Shown here in pieces: positions 1 to 11,819 of a stretch of DNA of 64,000 bases (the stretch's first letter is position 1; each line of letters opens with the position of its first letter). This DNA is from Molossus alvarezi. Taxonomy: Eukaryota > Chordata > Mammalia > Chiroptera > Molossidae. The notes below the pieces were generated by a model that did not search any database, was not told the DNA's origin, and was given only the letters and a program-made list of their open reading frames with translations. The stretch covers positions 91,069,001 to 91,133,000 of the forward strand of contig CM073885.1 of assembly GCA_037176705.1 (NCBI GenBank). Reading direction: 5' to 3'. The position numbers were made by a program, and so were the translations under genes.

Positions 1-294
1 AGAGAAAGACAAATACCACATGATCTCACTTATTTGTGGAACATAATGAACAAGGTGGGCTGATGGACGAAATAAACCCAGAGACATAGAAACGAGTATA
101 ATTCAGACTGACAAACCTCACAGTAGGGAGGCGGGGGGGATGGATGAGATAAACCAAAGAACTTATATGCATGTATGCATAACCAATGGACATAGACAAC
201 AATGCTAGGGGGGTAGGAGAGGCAGAATGGGGAGGGGGGTGTCTAGGGGGGACAAAGGAGAAACATCTGTAACAAAAAATAAATTAATAAAAAT
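1..294 (+). mobile_element. L1 retrotransposon 3' end
   Basis: This is the tail of a LINE-1 element cut by the window edge. It opens with the terminal ORF2/3' UTR segment typical of mammalian L1 (AAATACCACATGATCTCACT) and runs through a G-rich 3' UTR tract near 125-250. It ends in GAGAAACATCTGTAAC followed by an A/T-rich tail. The same 3' terminal sequence recurs at 15693-15801 and 43365-43495, so all three belong to one L1 lineage. No coding capacity remains here. Confidence 0.85.
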
Positions 295-1599
295 TGGGGG
301 GAAAAAAAGAGGCTTCTGCAGAGCTGTGGTGTTCACCTGGACTTGCTGGCAAGCCACTATTCTCAGATGGCTGGGGCCTGGCTTTTGCCAGAACGTCCAC
401 CGAGCCTCCTCTCACACGACCACACGTGCCAGTTTCTGACGTTGTTGTGGATGCCAAGGTACCCATGCTGAGGGCTCTGCCATGCTGCCCTGTGCTCTTG
501 GTGTTGCATAAATATTTTAGTCAAGCAACTAGTTCAGGTTTGGTCCAAAAATTTGCACATGGGAAAGTGATGGACAGTCTGGCACACATCTCACAGACAC
601 TGCCCTAAAACCCTGGGATCTCTCCTGGACCGCTCACCCCTCTGTTTCCTTGATAAGTTCTTTTCCAGTGAGTTCTTAGGTCCTTTATCTAAATAAACAA
701 TGGGCAGGTCTTTCATGGATGTTCCCGGATGCAAAAAATTTTCTGAGTCATAGAATACTATTAGTTTAGTTTGCCAAGCTTGGAATCAGACAAAAGGATA
801 AATAATGAATACATAATAGTGAGTAAATAATGTTGTGTTTAAAAAATCTGAGACCCGGGTAATGGACATTGATGTTCATTGTGCTATTATCTTTTATAGT
901 TTATGCAAAATATCATACACACACATATATTCTGTATGAAACATTTCAAAAAATAAAAATGAAAAAAGGCTAAATGAACAAAATTAATATATAATTCCAG
1001 GACTGCTCCTTAACCAAATAATTAATTTTAAAATTACATGTGTTTAGACTAAGACTCTCCATATACATTTATATAAATGATGGTTGGTTTACATGGTATA
1101 ACTAGAGAGTTCTGTTAGATTCCAACTATTCTTTAGATTTCCAATTCTGTTTTATATCTGTGTTGAGAATTTTTTCTACGTTAAACTCGTCTCTCACATG
1201 GGCATTGCTACATGAAGAGGGAACTGAGGCTTAAGTTGCCCCTTTAGCTTAACGAATACATTAACATATATAAAAGCAACATATTCTTTAATTGCCATCA
1301 TGAATGACAAAGGGTCTGAACCTAGAAGGGGATGAGAAGTGACATGGTCCGTATGTTTCAGTCAAGGACATAGACATAGGAATCGCAGTCCTGGTTCACT
1401 GGGTAGGGGTAGGACCACAGGGAGACCTGAGGCAGAAGGCAGGAGAGCCTGTGAATTCTATCTCAAACGATCCACACAACCCAGTCAAGGCCCTGGCTCA
1501 CCCTTTCATTTTCTCTCTGTCTATATTATCACTATTGCTGATTATTTCTCTTCACTAAAGTCTCCACCCCACTCCCATCCATCCTCCCTGTTATCGTTC
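295..1599. other. Unannotated stretch, no gene seen
   Basis: About 1.3 kb with no recognisable gene or clear repeat. The part up to about 650 is GC-moderate and gives short overlapping open frames (294-608, 1339-1602) with no recognisable domain. From 700 onward it is AT-rich with a short CA/TA run near 917-930. Old unrecognised repeat remnants are possible. Confidence 0.5.
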
Positions 1600-1732
1600 T
1601 AAAACAAAAGCTTGAGCAGTCACTTCTCTTCTTAAAACTTTCAATGTCTCCCTATTACTACAGAATAGGGTACACTTTCCTTGGAGTGACATTCAAGGCC
1701 ACTCCCTCTCCCTCGTTCCACTTTTTTTTTTT
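1600..1732 (+). mobile_element. L2 LINE fragment
   Basis: The order of blocks (cttcttaaaactttcaatg, tccctattactacagaa, gacattcaaggcc) follows the L2 consensus region around TTAAAACCCTCCAATGGCT and TTCAAGGCCCT. It is an old, diverged remnant without coding capacity. It is followed directly by a T-run and then a MIR SINE, a common ancient arrangement. Confidence 0.55.
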
Positions 1733-1754
1733 TTCCATTACATTTGTGTTTGGA

Positions 1755-1985
1755 CCCTCACTCTCTGGATTGTCTGGCTTCAACTCTTACTTCACCACTT
1801 ATCTGTTGCATGACTTTGGGTGAGATGCCACACCTTTGTCTGTCTCAGTTTCCTCTTATAAAATAGTCATAATCATCCTAAATTTGCATGGGATTGTTGT
1901 GAAGAGTAATTAAATTAATGCATGTGAATATTAGAAGTGAGACATGCCAAGCTCTCAATAAATGTTAATAATTATTATTAATATC
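1755..1985 (+). mobile_element. MIR SINE, near full length
   Basis: The MIR core and tail are readable in order: ttcaccacttatctg, gcatgactttgggtgag, gtctcagtttcctctta, gggattgttgtgaagagtaa, then the 3' end ctcaataaatgttaat. The MIR conserved core (TGTGACCTTGGGCAAGT, CTCAGTTTCCTCATCTG) maps to it directly. It is an ancient tRNA-derived SINE and the tRNA head is weak. Confidence 0.85.
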
Positions 1986-3214
1986 AAATTATACCAATCG
2001 ACTCCTTGTGCCTTATGCTGTACCATTAAAGTATTTATAGTTCCCAGAAAGTGTTAGGTAGGTGCTCTCCATCTTCCCAGTGCCTCAATTTTGCTTATTT
2101 TATCCTGAAAGTTACAAATTTCAGTATTTTCAGGTATCTGGCAAAGCAGGAAAGAGAGTCGTGTTAATTAGAGAGCATATGTCCTTTCCTCAGAAAGGTA
2201 TACAAATTAAAGATAATAATTTTTTACTACTGTGTTGACCAAAGGAACCGTATCTGAGGGTTCTCCTCAACTTTTACGGAAAATTACAACCTATCATGCA
2301 AGGCCAACAACAAATATTATTTCTTCCATGGATTTTGACTTTCTTCCTCCTTTGTGCTGACTGTATTCATGCCCCCTTTATAATGTTGATCATATTATAA
2401 TTTAGTTACCTCCATAATTATCTTCCACTTAAATATTTTAGTTCTCTGACCATAAGCAAAAAGGCTCATCTATTTTTGTTTTTCCAAAATCTAGCCAGTG
2501 TTTATTACATTAAAAAAAAAATAGTGATAGTATCCTAGATACATGCAAATATGCAAATAGGGATGTAAAAGGTGAAGAAGACAAACTGGTGGGCAATGAA
2601 GGCAACACAAACTACTCGATGTTTGTATTGGCTTTGCCTAGAATCTCACTCATGACTTATTGCCCTATATGTCTTTGGGCAAATGTTATCAACGACACTA
2701 TTAAGCCTCTGCCAATTCAACAAAGCAAACAATTTTAAAAAGTGCTTTGATAAAGTAATAGACTTTTACTCCCCACTGGAGGTTGGCTGGTTTTTACATA
2801 CAAATTACTAAGAAGCATCCAAGTTACTGATAGAAAATAATAAAAAATTAGTAATGTTTCAGATGCGTTAAAGGTGGTTCTTCTCCATTTCATCAAGGTA
2901 GTTTTTGTAAAACAAACTGGCTGAAATGCCAAGAACTTACCCAATTGGAATACTTCTGTTTCAAACCAAAGTCACACAAGTAATTCCCTCCTCCCACCGA
3001 CACACAAGAAAAGAAAACACAAACCCAAATGAAATAAAGCTGAAAACATCAGTAGAAAGAGACATGGCCACCTCTTTGGGCTGGTGCAACCCCTGCTGGG
3101 CTGTTCTGGCCCCGTTGCTAGTTCAGGGGCACATGGAGCGGCTCCCACCTCCCCGCTGCCTGCTCTTCCGGACTCACCGGGAGCTTCCCAAGGAGCCCTC
3201 ACTTCTTTCTGGGC
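1986..3214. other. Unannotated stretch, no gene seen
   Basis: AT-rich, apparently single-copy DNA. The open frame at 2926-3417 runs into the LTR that follows and has no domain. Nothing else could be supported. Confidence 0.5.
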
Positions 3215-3560
3215 ATATTCATCAACTTGGGCTGCATAACAAAAACCATAGACTGAGTGGCTTACACAAGGGAGACTCGTTTTCTCGCAGTTTTGGATGC
3301 TGGGAAGGGCCCAGTCAAGGTCTGGCTGGATTTGCTTCCTGGGAGGGCCGCCCATGGACCTTGCAGATGGCCGCCCTCACCTTGCGTGCCCCTGTGTTCT
3401 CTTCGTGTGCCCAGTGAGAGAGAGAGCTGTCCCTCTTCCTCTTCTTATAAAGCCACCACTTCCGTCAGATTAGGGCCCCACTCTTAGGACCTCACTTAAT
3501 CTTAAGTACTTGCAAAGGGCTCTGTCTCTGAATACAGTCACCCTGGGGTAATGTCCTCTT
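3215..3560 (-). mobile_element. MLT1-type MaLR solo LTR
   Basis: On the minus strand this follows the MLT1 LTR consensus. On the plus strand one reads ttgggctgcataacaaaaac, gactgagtggcttacac, tctcgcagttttggatgctg, a gcagatggccgccctcacc block, cttcttataaagccacc, gattagggccccact, then gaatacagtcacc. It is a non-coding solo LTR of the MaLR (ERVL-related) class, old and diverged. No internal retroviral sequence is attached. Confidence 0.8.
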
Positions 3561-3666
3561 AACTTTCTTTCAGTGCCATTCACAGCATCATTATCTTTCC
3601 TTTCAATCAAAACACTTTTATCATAAGTACTGACTTTCTATCTTTTGAAACTCCGTAAACATGTTA

Positions 3667-4160
3667 CAGTACCCCGCCCCCATCACAGGTGATATGTTCC
3701 AAGACCCCCTGTGGATGCCTGAAACCACAGATAGTACAGAACTCTCTATATACTATGATTTTCCCTAGACATGCATATTATGATACAATGTAACTTATAC
3801 ATTAGGCACACTAAACACATTAACAATAACAACAATAAAATAAAAACAATTATAACAATGTACTGTAATAAAAATTAGGTGAATGTGTCATTACTCCATA
3901 AAATAAGGGTTACTTGGATACAAGCACAGAGGGTCTGATAACCCAGGCGACTAACGGGCAGGGAGTGTACACAGCATGGACATGCTGGACAAAGGGAAAG
4001 TTCATATCCTGGGCGGGACCGAGTGGGATGGAGAGAGAGGGCATCATGCTACTCAGAATGGTTTGCAGTTTAAAACTTATGAATTGTTTATTTCTGAGGT
4101 TTTCTATTTAATATTTTTGGACTACGGGTAACTGAAACAGCTGAAAGAGAAACCGTGTTT
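3667..4160 (-). mobile_element. Tigger-type DNA transposon, internally deleted
   Basis: The element starts with TA then CAGTACCCC at 3665-3675, as expected for a pogo/Tigger element (Tc1-mariner superfamily, TA target site). Internal blocks match the Tigger7-like ends: tggatgcctgaaaccacag, ttataacaatgtactgtaat, aagggttacttggatacaag, gcgactaacgggcaggg, gtttaaaacttatgaattg and actacgggtaactgaaac near the far end. The transposase reading frame is absent, so this is a non-autonomous deletion derivative. The right end is decayed and placed approximately. Confidence 0.8.
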
Positions 4161-4401
4161 CTCATTTTATTGAATTTAGTGAGTTTTGATTATTATTAGG
4201 GGGAGAGCCTCAACAAATTAAATGTCTCTCAAAATCTTAAATTGGAGCATTAATTAAGGAAAATAAATTAATATAGTAAAGACCTTCTTTCTCAAACCAT
4301 TTTAAACAAAGTATTTACCCACATTGATAATGATCTCAGTGAAAACACAAACTCCCAGTGTTTATTTGAGATCACATTCAATATTAAAATTGGCACCAAC
4401 A

Positions 4402-4598
4402 CACCCTGGCTGGTGTGGCTCAGTTAGCTGAGCATCTGCCTGTGCATCAGAAGGTTGCTGGTTGGCTTCCCAGGTCAGGGCACATGCCCGGATTTCGGGG
4501 TTGATCCCCAGTAGAAGGTGCAGGAGACAGCCAATGAATGTTTCTTTCTCTCTCTCTCCCCCGCTCCCTTCCTCTCTCTCTAAAAATCAATAATAATA
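4402..4598 (+). mobile_element. Ves SINE (type 1), first of a pair
   Basis: It begins caccctggctggtgtggctc and shows the A-box region (TGGCTCAGTTAG), the cagggcacatgcc block, a CT-rich tract and a short A/TAA tail at 4581-4598. A second Ves follows immediately in the same orientation. The pair is flanked by GCACCAACA at 4393-4401 and 4863-4871. Confidence 0.92.
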
Positions 4599-4862
4599 GT
4601 GTGGCCAGTGTAGCTCAGTGGTTGAGTACTGGCCCATGCACCAAGAGGACGCTGGTTTGATTCCCCTTCAGGACACATGCCCTGGTTGTGGGCCAGATCC
4701 CCAGTGGGGATCATGCAGGAGGCAGCCAATCAATGTTCTTTCTCATCGACGTTTCTATCTCTCTCTCTCTCTCTCTCTCCCTCTCGCTTCCTCTCTTTCT
4801 ACAATCAATGAAGGAAAAAAACATATTTTTAAATTCTAATAATAAAAAATTTTTTTTGAAAA
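4599..4862 (+). mobile_element. Ves SINE (type 1), second of a pair
   Basis: The head (tggccagtgtagctcagtgg) lacks the first few bases of the usual Ves start. It continues with the gcaccaagaggacgctggtt and cacatgccctggttgtgg blocks, a (CT)n tract at 4758-4790 and an A-rich tail. Its right flank is the second copy of GCACCAACA, shared with the first SINE. Confidence 0.92.
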
Positions 4863-5040
4863 GCACCAACAACTTTTTACTGATTCTCCTCAACCTCAAT
4901 TCTTAAGAACCCCAAGTCTGATTGTAAAAATATAGTTGTGACTAAATAAATCAATGGATATACACAACGCAACAGATTAAGCAAAGGAGGGGTAAAAGAT
5001 ATTTCTAAACCTATCTGTTTGGTATTTCCAACAAAACTCA

Positions 5041-5340
5041 ATTTTTTTTTTTTTTTTTTTTTTTAAATCTCCCTGAGACACCTCGTCCTTCCTAGAAACT
5101 TGACTGTCATGGTAGTGCCTGCAGAGTGATACCACGGCCAGACCTGGCTGCTTGTTTCAGCGCAGAGCAGCTGTGCGACAGACTGTCTGAACGGTGCCGG
5201 CTTCGGGCGCAGCGCGGGGCTCGACACGAGGCTGGCTGCACCAGCTGGCTCTCTGCTCCGTGCTTTGCTATTCCTGGATGATTTACCTGTTCTCAGCCCT
5301 GTCACCTTACTGTTTCTGCCATCTAATTAAAAACCCACGT
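5041..5340 (-). pseudogene. Possible decayed retrocopy (poly-T headed)
   Basis: A run of about 24 T at 5041-5064 is followed by about 280 bases that are much richer in G+C and CpG than their surroundings. A poly-T next to foreign-looking sequence on the plus strand is what a processed, poly-A-tailed cDNA inserted on the minus strand would leave. The minus-strand frame 5063-5305 (80 codons) has no recognised domain and I do not know the parent gene. No flanking duplication was found, so it could equally be single-copy DNA beside a T-run. Confidence 0.25.
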
Positions 5341-6224
5341 TACTAGATTCACTCTGCTGCAAATTAGCCATGCTATCTGTGTTCCTTTCGGAGCCTAAAC
5401 TGGCCATTTTTACTTTATGAGACATGATTTATTTTTAAATTCATACAAGATGCTTGATTATTTATTTGTGGTATATTTTAGCTCTCTTGTGGAGTCTCGA
5501 TCAGAGTAATCCTCTTCTAATGTATTCATATAGAGTGAAGATCTAAATTTCCTAATCAAAATCATGTCAGCAAAAGTAGAGCTGCTCTTATGATAACATT
5601 TTAGTCTAGAAAATGATTTTCCTTTAAAAGGGATTCAATGGACATGATGACATAAAAAGCAGCGGCAAAATTACACACAATCAGTTCACATAATCAAAAC
5701 AGCAATGTTTTATATTCAGCAAGGATTTCTCTTTAACTATAATAAATGGAAAGAAATAATCCTTTTGGAATTCTGCAACTGTGTTATGGCTACAAATGCG
5801 ATACTACTAGCATTCTATAGGATGGGGGGCAAGCATTTCCAAAACTTTAGAGGAAAGGATCCTATCGAGAGACACAGTCCCCAAATATAAATTTGAATAT
5901 TTCAACTCCAACCCTGATATTTGGCCTATATTTTAATTCATTAGGAACTCACAATTAAACCAACAGTAGACTATTTTTAAAAGTCTAATTCATGCAAACG
6001 GTCAGTTAAAGTGGTTGTGTTTTAATCACAATTGCCTGGAAAAGAAATATATTATCTTAATATATAGATTGGAAGTATATAAGGTCTATGGAGCCTTACT
6101 AGATCCATCGAGAAAATCTGGTCCTGTCTTGTGGGACACTCCAATGGCCTTCATACACACTTCTATGAGTATGACATTCTAGTAGTATGTGCTGTAAGGA
6201 ATGTCCAGTTTCTGAAAGACTGGA
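5341..6224. other. Unannotated stretch, no gene seen
   Basis: AT-rich DNA with no repeat, RNA gene or coding pattern that I can support. Confidence 0.5.
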
Positions 6225-6345
6225 GTTCTGTAGTGCAGGTATCATGCATTCTACATCTTTATTTTCCTGGAGGCCAGCCTGGGCCTGGTACATGATAGGT
6301 GTTCTGAAACTGATTGTTGATTGAGTTCATGGAAACCAAAGTAAC
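6225..6345 (+). mobile_element. L2 LINE 3' end fragment
   Basis: Reads like the L2 3' terminus: catctttattttcctggagg, cctgggcctggtacatgata, ggtgttctgaaactgattgt, tgattgag. Compare the L2 consensus GTGCCTGGCACATAGTAGG and TGTTGAATGAATG. Diverged. Confidence 0.55.
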
Positions 6346-6501
6346 ATGGACTAGTGTTTGTGTGAAGTAAAGTACTAAGTGAATTGCCTTCAAGAGTCAC
6401 ATCTATATCTACAAAAAAGTAGCCACATCAATTGCATGAATAGATGTGCACAACCATAATAAAAGCTCTGCTTTTTTTTTAAAGGCTCTTTGATTCATCA
6501 T

Positions 6502-6540
6502 CACACACACACACACACACACACACTCGCACGCGCGCGC
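6502..6540 (+). repeat. (CA)n/(CG)n microsatellite
   Basis: A perfect CA run of about 25 bases passes into a short alternating CG tract (gcacgcgcgcgc). Alternating purine-pyrimidine of this kind is potentially Z-DNA forming. Confidence 0.95.
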
Positions 6541-8323
6541 CTTTTATGAATTTGACCAAGTTATATAATCACTTCCAATTCAGTGACCAAATTATGCTTT
6601 GGTCTTTTCTAGACGTTTGGCTTTAAGGACTTTATTTATATAGTGCACTTCTTTACTTTTTGCTGTGAAAGTAACAAACTGTGTGAATTTTGAAACCATA
6701 CGTCTGTGTGCGGCAGTGACTGCATTTGGGAAGTAGAGAGCCAGTGACAGAGAAGCTGGGGTGTAACAGCACTGAAGGTGCCCCTGGGAGTTAGGCTTCC
6801 TTTAATGTGCAGGAAGTCACAACCTCAATCCAGGACTCGTTCCTACTGTCATATTTGCTTACAGAAGCCTTTGTTATGAGCCTGGAGGTCACCAAAATTT
6901 TGTAAAAGGGATAAAGGAAAATATCATTGAGAAGGAGGACTTAATTCCCCAGGGACAGTCTGGTTTGCTTCTCTTCTCCCAGAATCTATTTCTTCCTGTT
7001 CAAACCATAAGGGTGTCAAGAAAAGAAGACTTTCACTTTTCATGAAAGCAAACTGTAAAGATTCACAAAGAGGAACAGATGAGAACAGAACAGCCTATTC
7101 ATGTGAAGTTGTCAGAGATTACATCGTGATTTAGAACTAGCATTATCATAACTGGCTGAAGTTAACCTGGTGAGCCTAGCAATAGGGTGGCCAAAAGACA
7201 AAAACATAGGTGAGCAATACAATCATTGATTGAAGTACGAGCAGGAAGGTCATTGCTTTTGTAGCCATTTGGCTCAAATGGAGCCTGTAAATGCTGAGGA
7301 CACAGCCCAAAAGCTAGCCAAAGAGAGAGGGAAGCGTTCATGGTCATTGCTGACAGCCACAGGAAACAGGTACCCCAGGGAAAGCACAGAGTCAGGAAAT
7401 GCACAAGAAGAGGATAAACAATAGCAAAACCAGTAATAAAGTTCACATACTGTGATAAAAGATCACTGTGAACGTAAAGAGGGAACTTGAGCTCCTTCCT
7501 TGCTTACAGGGAATATCAGCCCAGAGCCCCCAAATCCGGGCAATCTGATTAGGGAATGAAAAGGAGGACCCCCAAAGCGTACACAGAATATGATTTCATA
7601 TGCCATTTTCTTACAAGTGTGTATAACTCTTTGTATTGACCGCACAAACTTTTTTTTGTGTGTGTTTTACAGTAGGAACATGTGGTTTTCATTTATGTTC
7701 TTTTTCTTAATTTTTTATGATCTTAAAATATCTTCTCATTTATATTTTTGATTCTCATTTTAATTTAAAAATGATATTTAATTACATTATGTATCTATTT
7801 GCTTAAATGTCCTCAATTATTTGTGTATTAAAGCACATAATGTAAAATTTAAAATACACGTGTCTAAGTTAATTATATAATACATATAAAAATGACCTTA
7901 AGCACAAATGTAATTAATTGAACAATATATTTTATATATAAACTTATAATTAGGCATATAGTTGCCTACATTAGTTATGTGTACATATTTACTTCAGTGT
8001 TAATTTAGACATTTATATAACTAATTGTAAAAAGTTGTAAAACATGTTCACTAAAACTGCTGTTTAGTTCCTCCAAACTGCTTAGCTTTTTCTTCTCCAG
8101 ATCCTAGAACCCTTCTAACATTATAAAACATACATTACTGAACTCAGGGGTCCAGCCAACATTAGGCATCACCTTGGAACATTTGTCTAAAATAAAGGAC
8201 ACATCATTACACCTTACAGCACCTATCAAGAGAAAGGAAGCACAGTGCCCAGTGAGCCTCAGGTTTTGGGGGCATCACAGACCCCATATTTGAACGTACT
8301 TCTGACCTATTTAGGTGACAAAA
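6541..8323. other. Unannotated stretch with AT-rich core
   Basis: No gene or clear repeat. 7670-8060 is strikingly AT-rich (long TTTAAA/TATATA-type runs), while 6700-7600 is more balanced. Short overlapping open frames on both strands at 7162-7645 have no domain and no splice context. Confidence 0.5.
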
Positions 8324-8336
8324 GAGGCTGCTATTT

Positions 8337-8561
8337 AAAAAATAATTTTTTTCTTTATTGATATATTAGAGAGACAGAGGAAATGAGAGGGAGAGAGAGA
8401 TGGAAACATTGATGAGAGAGAACATTGATTGGCCACCTCCTACATGCCCCCCACTGTGGATCAGGCCAACAACCTGGGCATGTGCCCTGACGGGGAATTG
8501 AACTGGTGACTTCTTAGTGCATGGCTGTGGACGCTCAACCACTGAGCCATGCTGGCTGGGC
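8337..8561 (-). mobile_element. Ves SINE (type 1) with 13 bp TSD
   Basis: Read on the minus strand it has the Ves head (complement of ccatgctggctgggc at 8547-8561), A and B box region, gggcatgtgccctga block, GA/CT tract and T/A-rich tail. It is bounded by perfect duplications GAGGCTGCTATTT at 8324-8336 and 8562-8574, so the insertion boundaries are certain. Confidence 0.97.
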
Positions 8562-8574
8562 GAGGCTGCTATTT

Positions 8575-9974
8575 TGACTAAGCTCAGTAAAGAGCTTGTA
8601 TTAGCTAAGTTATAATAAAAGTAGCTTTGCTAATTGGGCTATATGATCTGGCAAACCCTGTGGTAGTAGATGTGTCAGTAATGGGGGAGACGGACATGTA
8701 GGTTTTATGGTGAGCATTGGGCAAATCACAACGCAGACAGCAAGGGTCTGAAACAAGGGTATTCCTTTTGCAGTGAAGAATTAGACACCTTGTAAACAAC
8801 AGCTACCTGCAGGCTTCTGGCTGGGCAGACTGGACCCGGCAGAACTGGGATCTAAGAACAGGCCTGGCCGTGTTCTCCAGTCTCAATGGGCCCGTCTTGC
8901 TGCTTACAATTTCACCACAGATACAAATTTTGAAAAAGAACTTTGAACATACTAGATTGAACTATATAAAAATTGTGGACTTTTTTGAAAGGTGAAAATG
9001 TTAGTATTTCACATGCTTCAGTCTAATAGAAGAAGAATGACTAACATCTATTCAGTGCGTAGAGTATGCCCAGACATGGCTCCTCCCCCTTTTTGTTTTG
9101 TCCTTTCTTCCCTCCCTCCCTTTCTCCTCCTCTCTCCTCCCCTCCTTTCTTCTCCCCTTCCTTCTTTACTACATACTTTCCATCCTATTCTATGACTCGA
9201 CACTTTTATTCCTTTCTAAGCTACTAAATGCATTTGTATTTGTGCAGTACTTACTGTCTTGATTTTTGTGATTATGAGTTTTGGCTGTGTAAGAAATCAC
9301 ATGGAAATCGTCACCAGTCCTGGTTTAAAATAATCAGCTAACAAATTGATAGAAAACTTATTTCAAGATGCCCTACAAAGATATGAAGCATACATCAATG
9401 GGTGTAATGTTGGAAACTGTCAGGCAATAAAACAAAATGCTTAAACACTAGTAAAGGTTTGTGACGGTTGAACATAATTTTAGCCAAACTGCAAACAACG
9501 GCTTCGTTGAAAGCACACCCAAAAGACAAAATAACACCATCTGATACTTAAAATTACTGAATAAACTTTGTACCACCGAAAATGCACATGCACATTAGGT
9601 GTTGGGAGGAATTGTGGGGAAGGGCTGTCCAGAGTTAAGAAATATTTCCCCGAAGAGAGGATAGGTTCAAAGTACAAAGACTAAAAAGAAAAAAAAAAAA
9701 TCTGTACTAATTTTTTTTCTCCACAAATTCTATAAGATCAACCCAATTATTTTTTAATTTAATACATTTGGAAACATTATAACTATTTGGAGGCTATTCT
9801 ATTTCACCTCATTTACTACAATATTTACAGAAATAACTACAACTAAATGAAGACAACAATGGAAAAAGTTCTTTAAGAAATGAAATTGATCATTGACATA
9901 GCCTCATTTTCTCATTTTTAACATAAGACATCAAACGGTAGAATTATGTAAGTTGAATTAAGTGACATCCAAGA
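8575..9974. other. Unannotated stretch with pyrimidine tract
   Basis: No gene or transposon recognised. It contains a strongly strand-biased C/T tract at about 9098-9175 (repeats of tccctccc/ctcctcctc), listed separately. Confidence 0.5.
9098..9176 (+). repeat. Polypyrimidine (CCTTCC)n-like tract
   Basis: Nearly 80 bases of almost pure C and T with imperfect tccc/cttc units. Mirror-symmetric stretches of this kind may form H-DNA. Confidence 0.9.
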
Positions 9975-10095
9975 GCAGCTAGTCCAAGTCCTTTTCATCA
10001 TCGAGGAGAAAACTGTGGCCCAGGGAGGGTGATTATTGATGAAGCTGGAAGAAGAACTAATGTCTTCTGATTCTCTAGCCCTTGTGTTTTATTTC
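9975..10095 (-). mobile_element. MIR SINE fragment
   Basis: Inverted MIR core is readable: tcatcatcgaggagaaaact, gtggcccagggaggg, then gaagaactaatgtcttctga. This matches the complement of the MIR consensus around GAGGAAACTGAGGCCCAGAG. Confidence 0.65.
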
Positions 10096-10969
10096 ATTAT
10101 ATACATGAAACAAGATGAGAAACATTCAGCATTCAGTTCTGGGGACCACTTTGTCAATTGTTGAACAAGTATAAAGCAATAGGCATGTCATGTATTAAAA
10201 GTATATAATTATTGCAAAGGGTAATATGAGACTGACTAGCTTGTGATTAAATTTTTCACATAGTCAAAAGATTGTTTGAATATTATTATCTTTAAAGCAA
10301 AAACAAAATCAATTTCAAACTAGACTGTATCTTAAATACACAGAATAGCAGCGAAGAGGGAGAAAGGACTTTAGAAAAATGAACTTAGAAGATATGATTA
10401 ATTTTTGAGATGTTCCCCATGTCTTTCACCTACAAGTCACTGGATAATAATGACCTAAAAAAGTTTTTTTCTTTCTTTCTTTCTGATTCTGTCTCCTCAG
10501 CTCCCAATCATGTCATTTTAACTAGTAGAAATGCAGCCTATTTGTACTTTTTCCCTTCTGCATCAGTTTCAATTCCTTTTTATATACTTGCTTTTATCTA
10601 GGTGTCAGGTTCTCTCTAAATGATAGATTGTAATCTCATCTATAGAAAAAAATGAAACAAAATGGATGGATTTGATTTTAAGAGACGTGGTCTAGTCAGA
10701 TGTCAGCTACAGAGAGATGAGCCTCTAGTGAGCTTTAGATTTATGTGTATTTTATATTAACCCTTGGTCTCACACACATACAAATATTTTTGTAAGAAAC
10801 TTCTTTGTTATATTTTGTAAAATTATTTCAAAAGTCCTTCCTTCTTAGATCTTTGAGGATAACCCAAAACTTCTGCCAATTTTTAATTCAGAATATCAAT
10901 TGTATTCTGGGGTACAGTCCATTGCTTTCACTTTAAGTGCCCGCAAATCAGCCACTTATTCAATTTATT
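10096..10969. other. Unannotated stretch, no gene seen
   Basis: AT-rich single-copy-looking DNA with a short (TTTC)n run at 10467-10484. No feature supported. Confidence 0.5.
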
Positions 10970-11180
10970 TTATATGTGTTGAGAATTTATTAATGCTATA
11001 CATTGAAAATATTTAGTGATGTAAATGAGGAATGAATACAACATTCACGTAACCTGGAGTCTAATGGAGGAAGCAGGGAAGTAAAGAAGACAATCACAGT
11101 AGGACAGACCCTGTCATAGGGCTGTGAAAACCACTGGAGGGAATGAGGTTCTGTAAGACAGGGACTGTGTTGAAAACATG
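10970..11180 (-). mobile_element. Probable L2 LINE fragment
   Basis: The order tgttgagaatttattaatgc, ggagtctaatggaggaagca, gacaatcacagtaggacag resembles the inverted L2 3' region (TATTTATTGAGCGCCTACT, AGTCTAGTGGGGGAGACAG, AATCACAATACAG). It is heavily diverged and the edges are approximate. Confidence 0.45.
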
Positions 11181-11694
11181 CTTAGGTTCTATGAAAAAAG
11201 AACATCTCTGAGGCATTGAGTTCAAGATCTGTACACAGACCTGTGATCCACGGATGCTCATTCAATAAATCAGACAGCAATATGCTTTTTCGTTTCTATT
11301 GGCAGTTTGTAAAGTGGATCCTAAAAACAGCTGAATCTAGAGGGGAAATGTAGGGTAAGTCAAATTATTTTTATCATTTCTCCACCTCAGTGGAATTTAA
11401 AGAACCACATTTAGAGGACTCTAGTGTCCCATATGACTGACCATGCTCCATATAAGCTTGAACGAGAGGTGGTTTGGGCATAAGAGGTTGGGGGAATCAT
11501 CAGATTCCCAGAGTCGTTTCAATTTGAGTTTTGTGATGGCGTTTCTGAATACCATACCCAAGTTTAAGTATGACTATTACACAGCAGCATAGTTCAAAAT
11601 CAAATAAAATATTCTAGGATGAGCAACAATTCGGTTTGTCCATATTCAGCAGATTACTGAGAGGTGATCATTTCTCCCTGGGGAATGTCCATAG
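11181..11694. other. Unannotated stretch, no gene seen
   Basis: No repeat, RNA or coding evidence found in this interval. Confidence 0.5.
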
Positions 11695-11819
11695 AAAAAA
11701 TGGTGATCATCATCCTCAGTACCAGTTACTGAGACCTATGCCAGGCACTGTTCTCTATACCATATATGTATTAACTCACTTAATCTTGTAACATCTCTAT
11801 TAAAAATATGCATATATTG
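11695..11819 (-). mobile_element. MIR SINE, left half (split by a Ves)
   Basis: Inverted MIR: tatgccaggcactgttctct, tatgtattaactcacttaa, cttgtaacatctctat. The rest of the same MIR continues after the Ves at 12034, so the younger SINE split an older one. Confidence 0.8.

Noticed and set aside
2926..3417. 163-codon plus-strand open frame
   Set aside because: Half of it lies in the MLT1-type LTR, and no domain is present in the rest.
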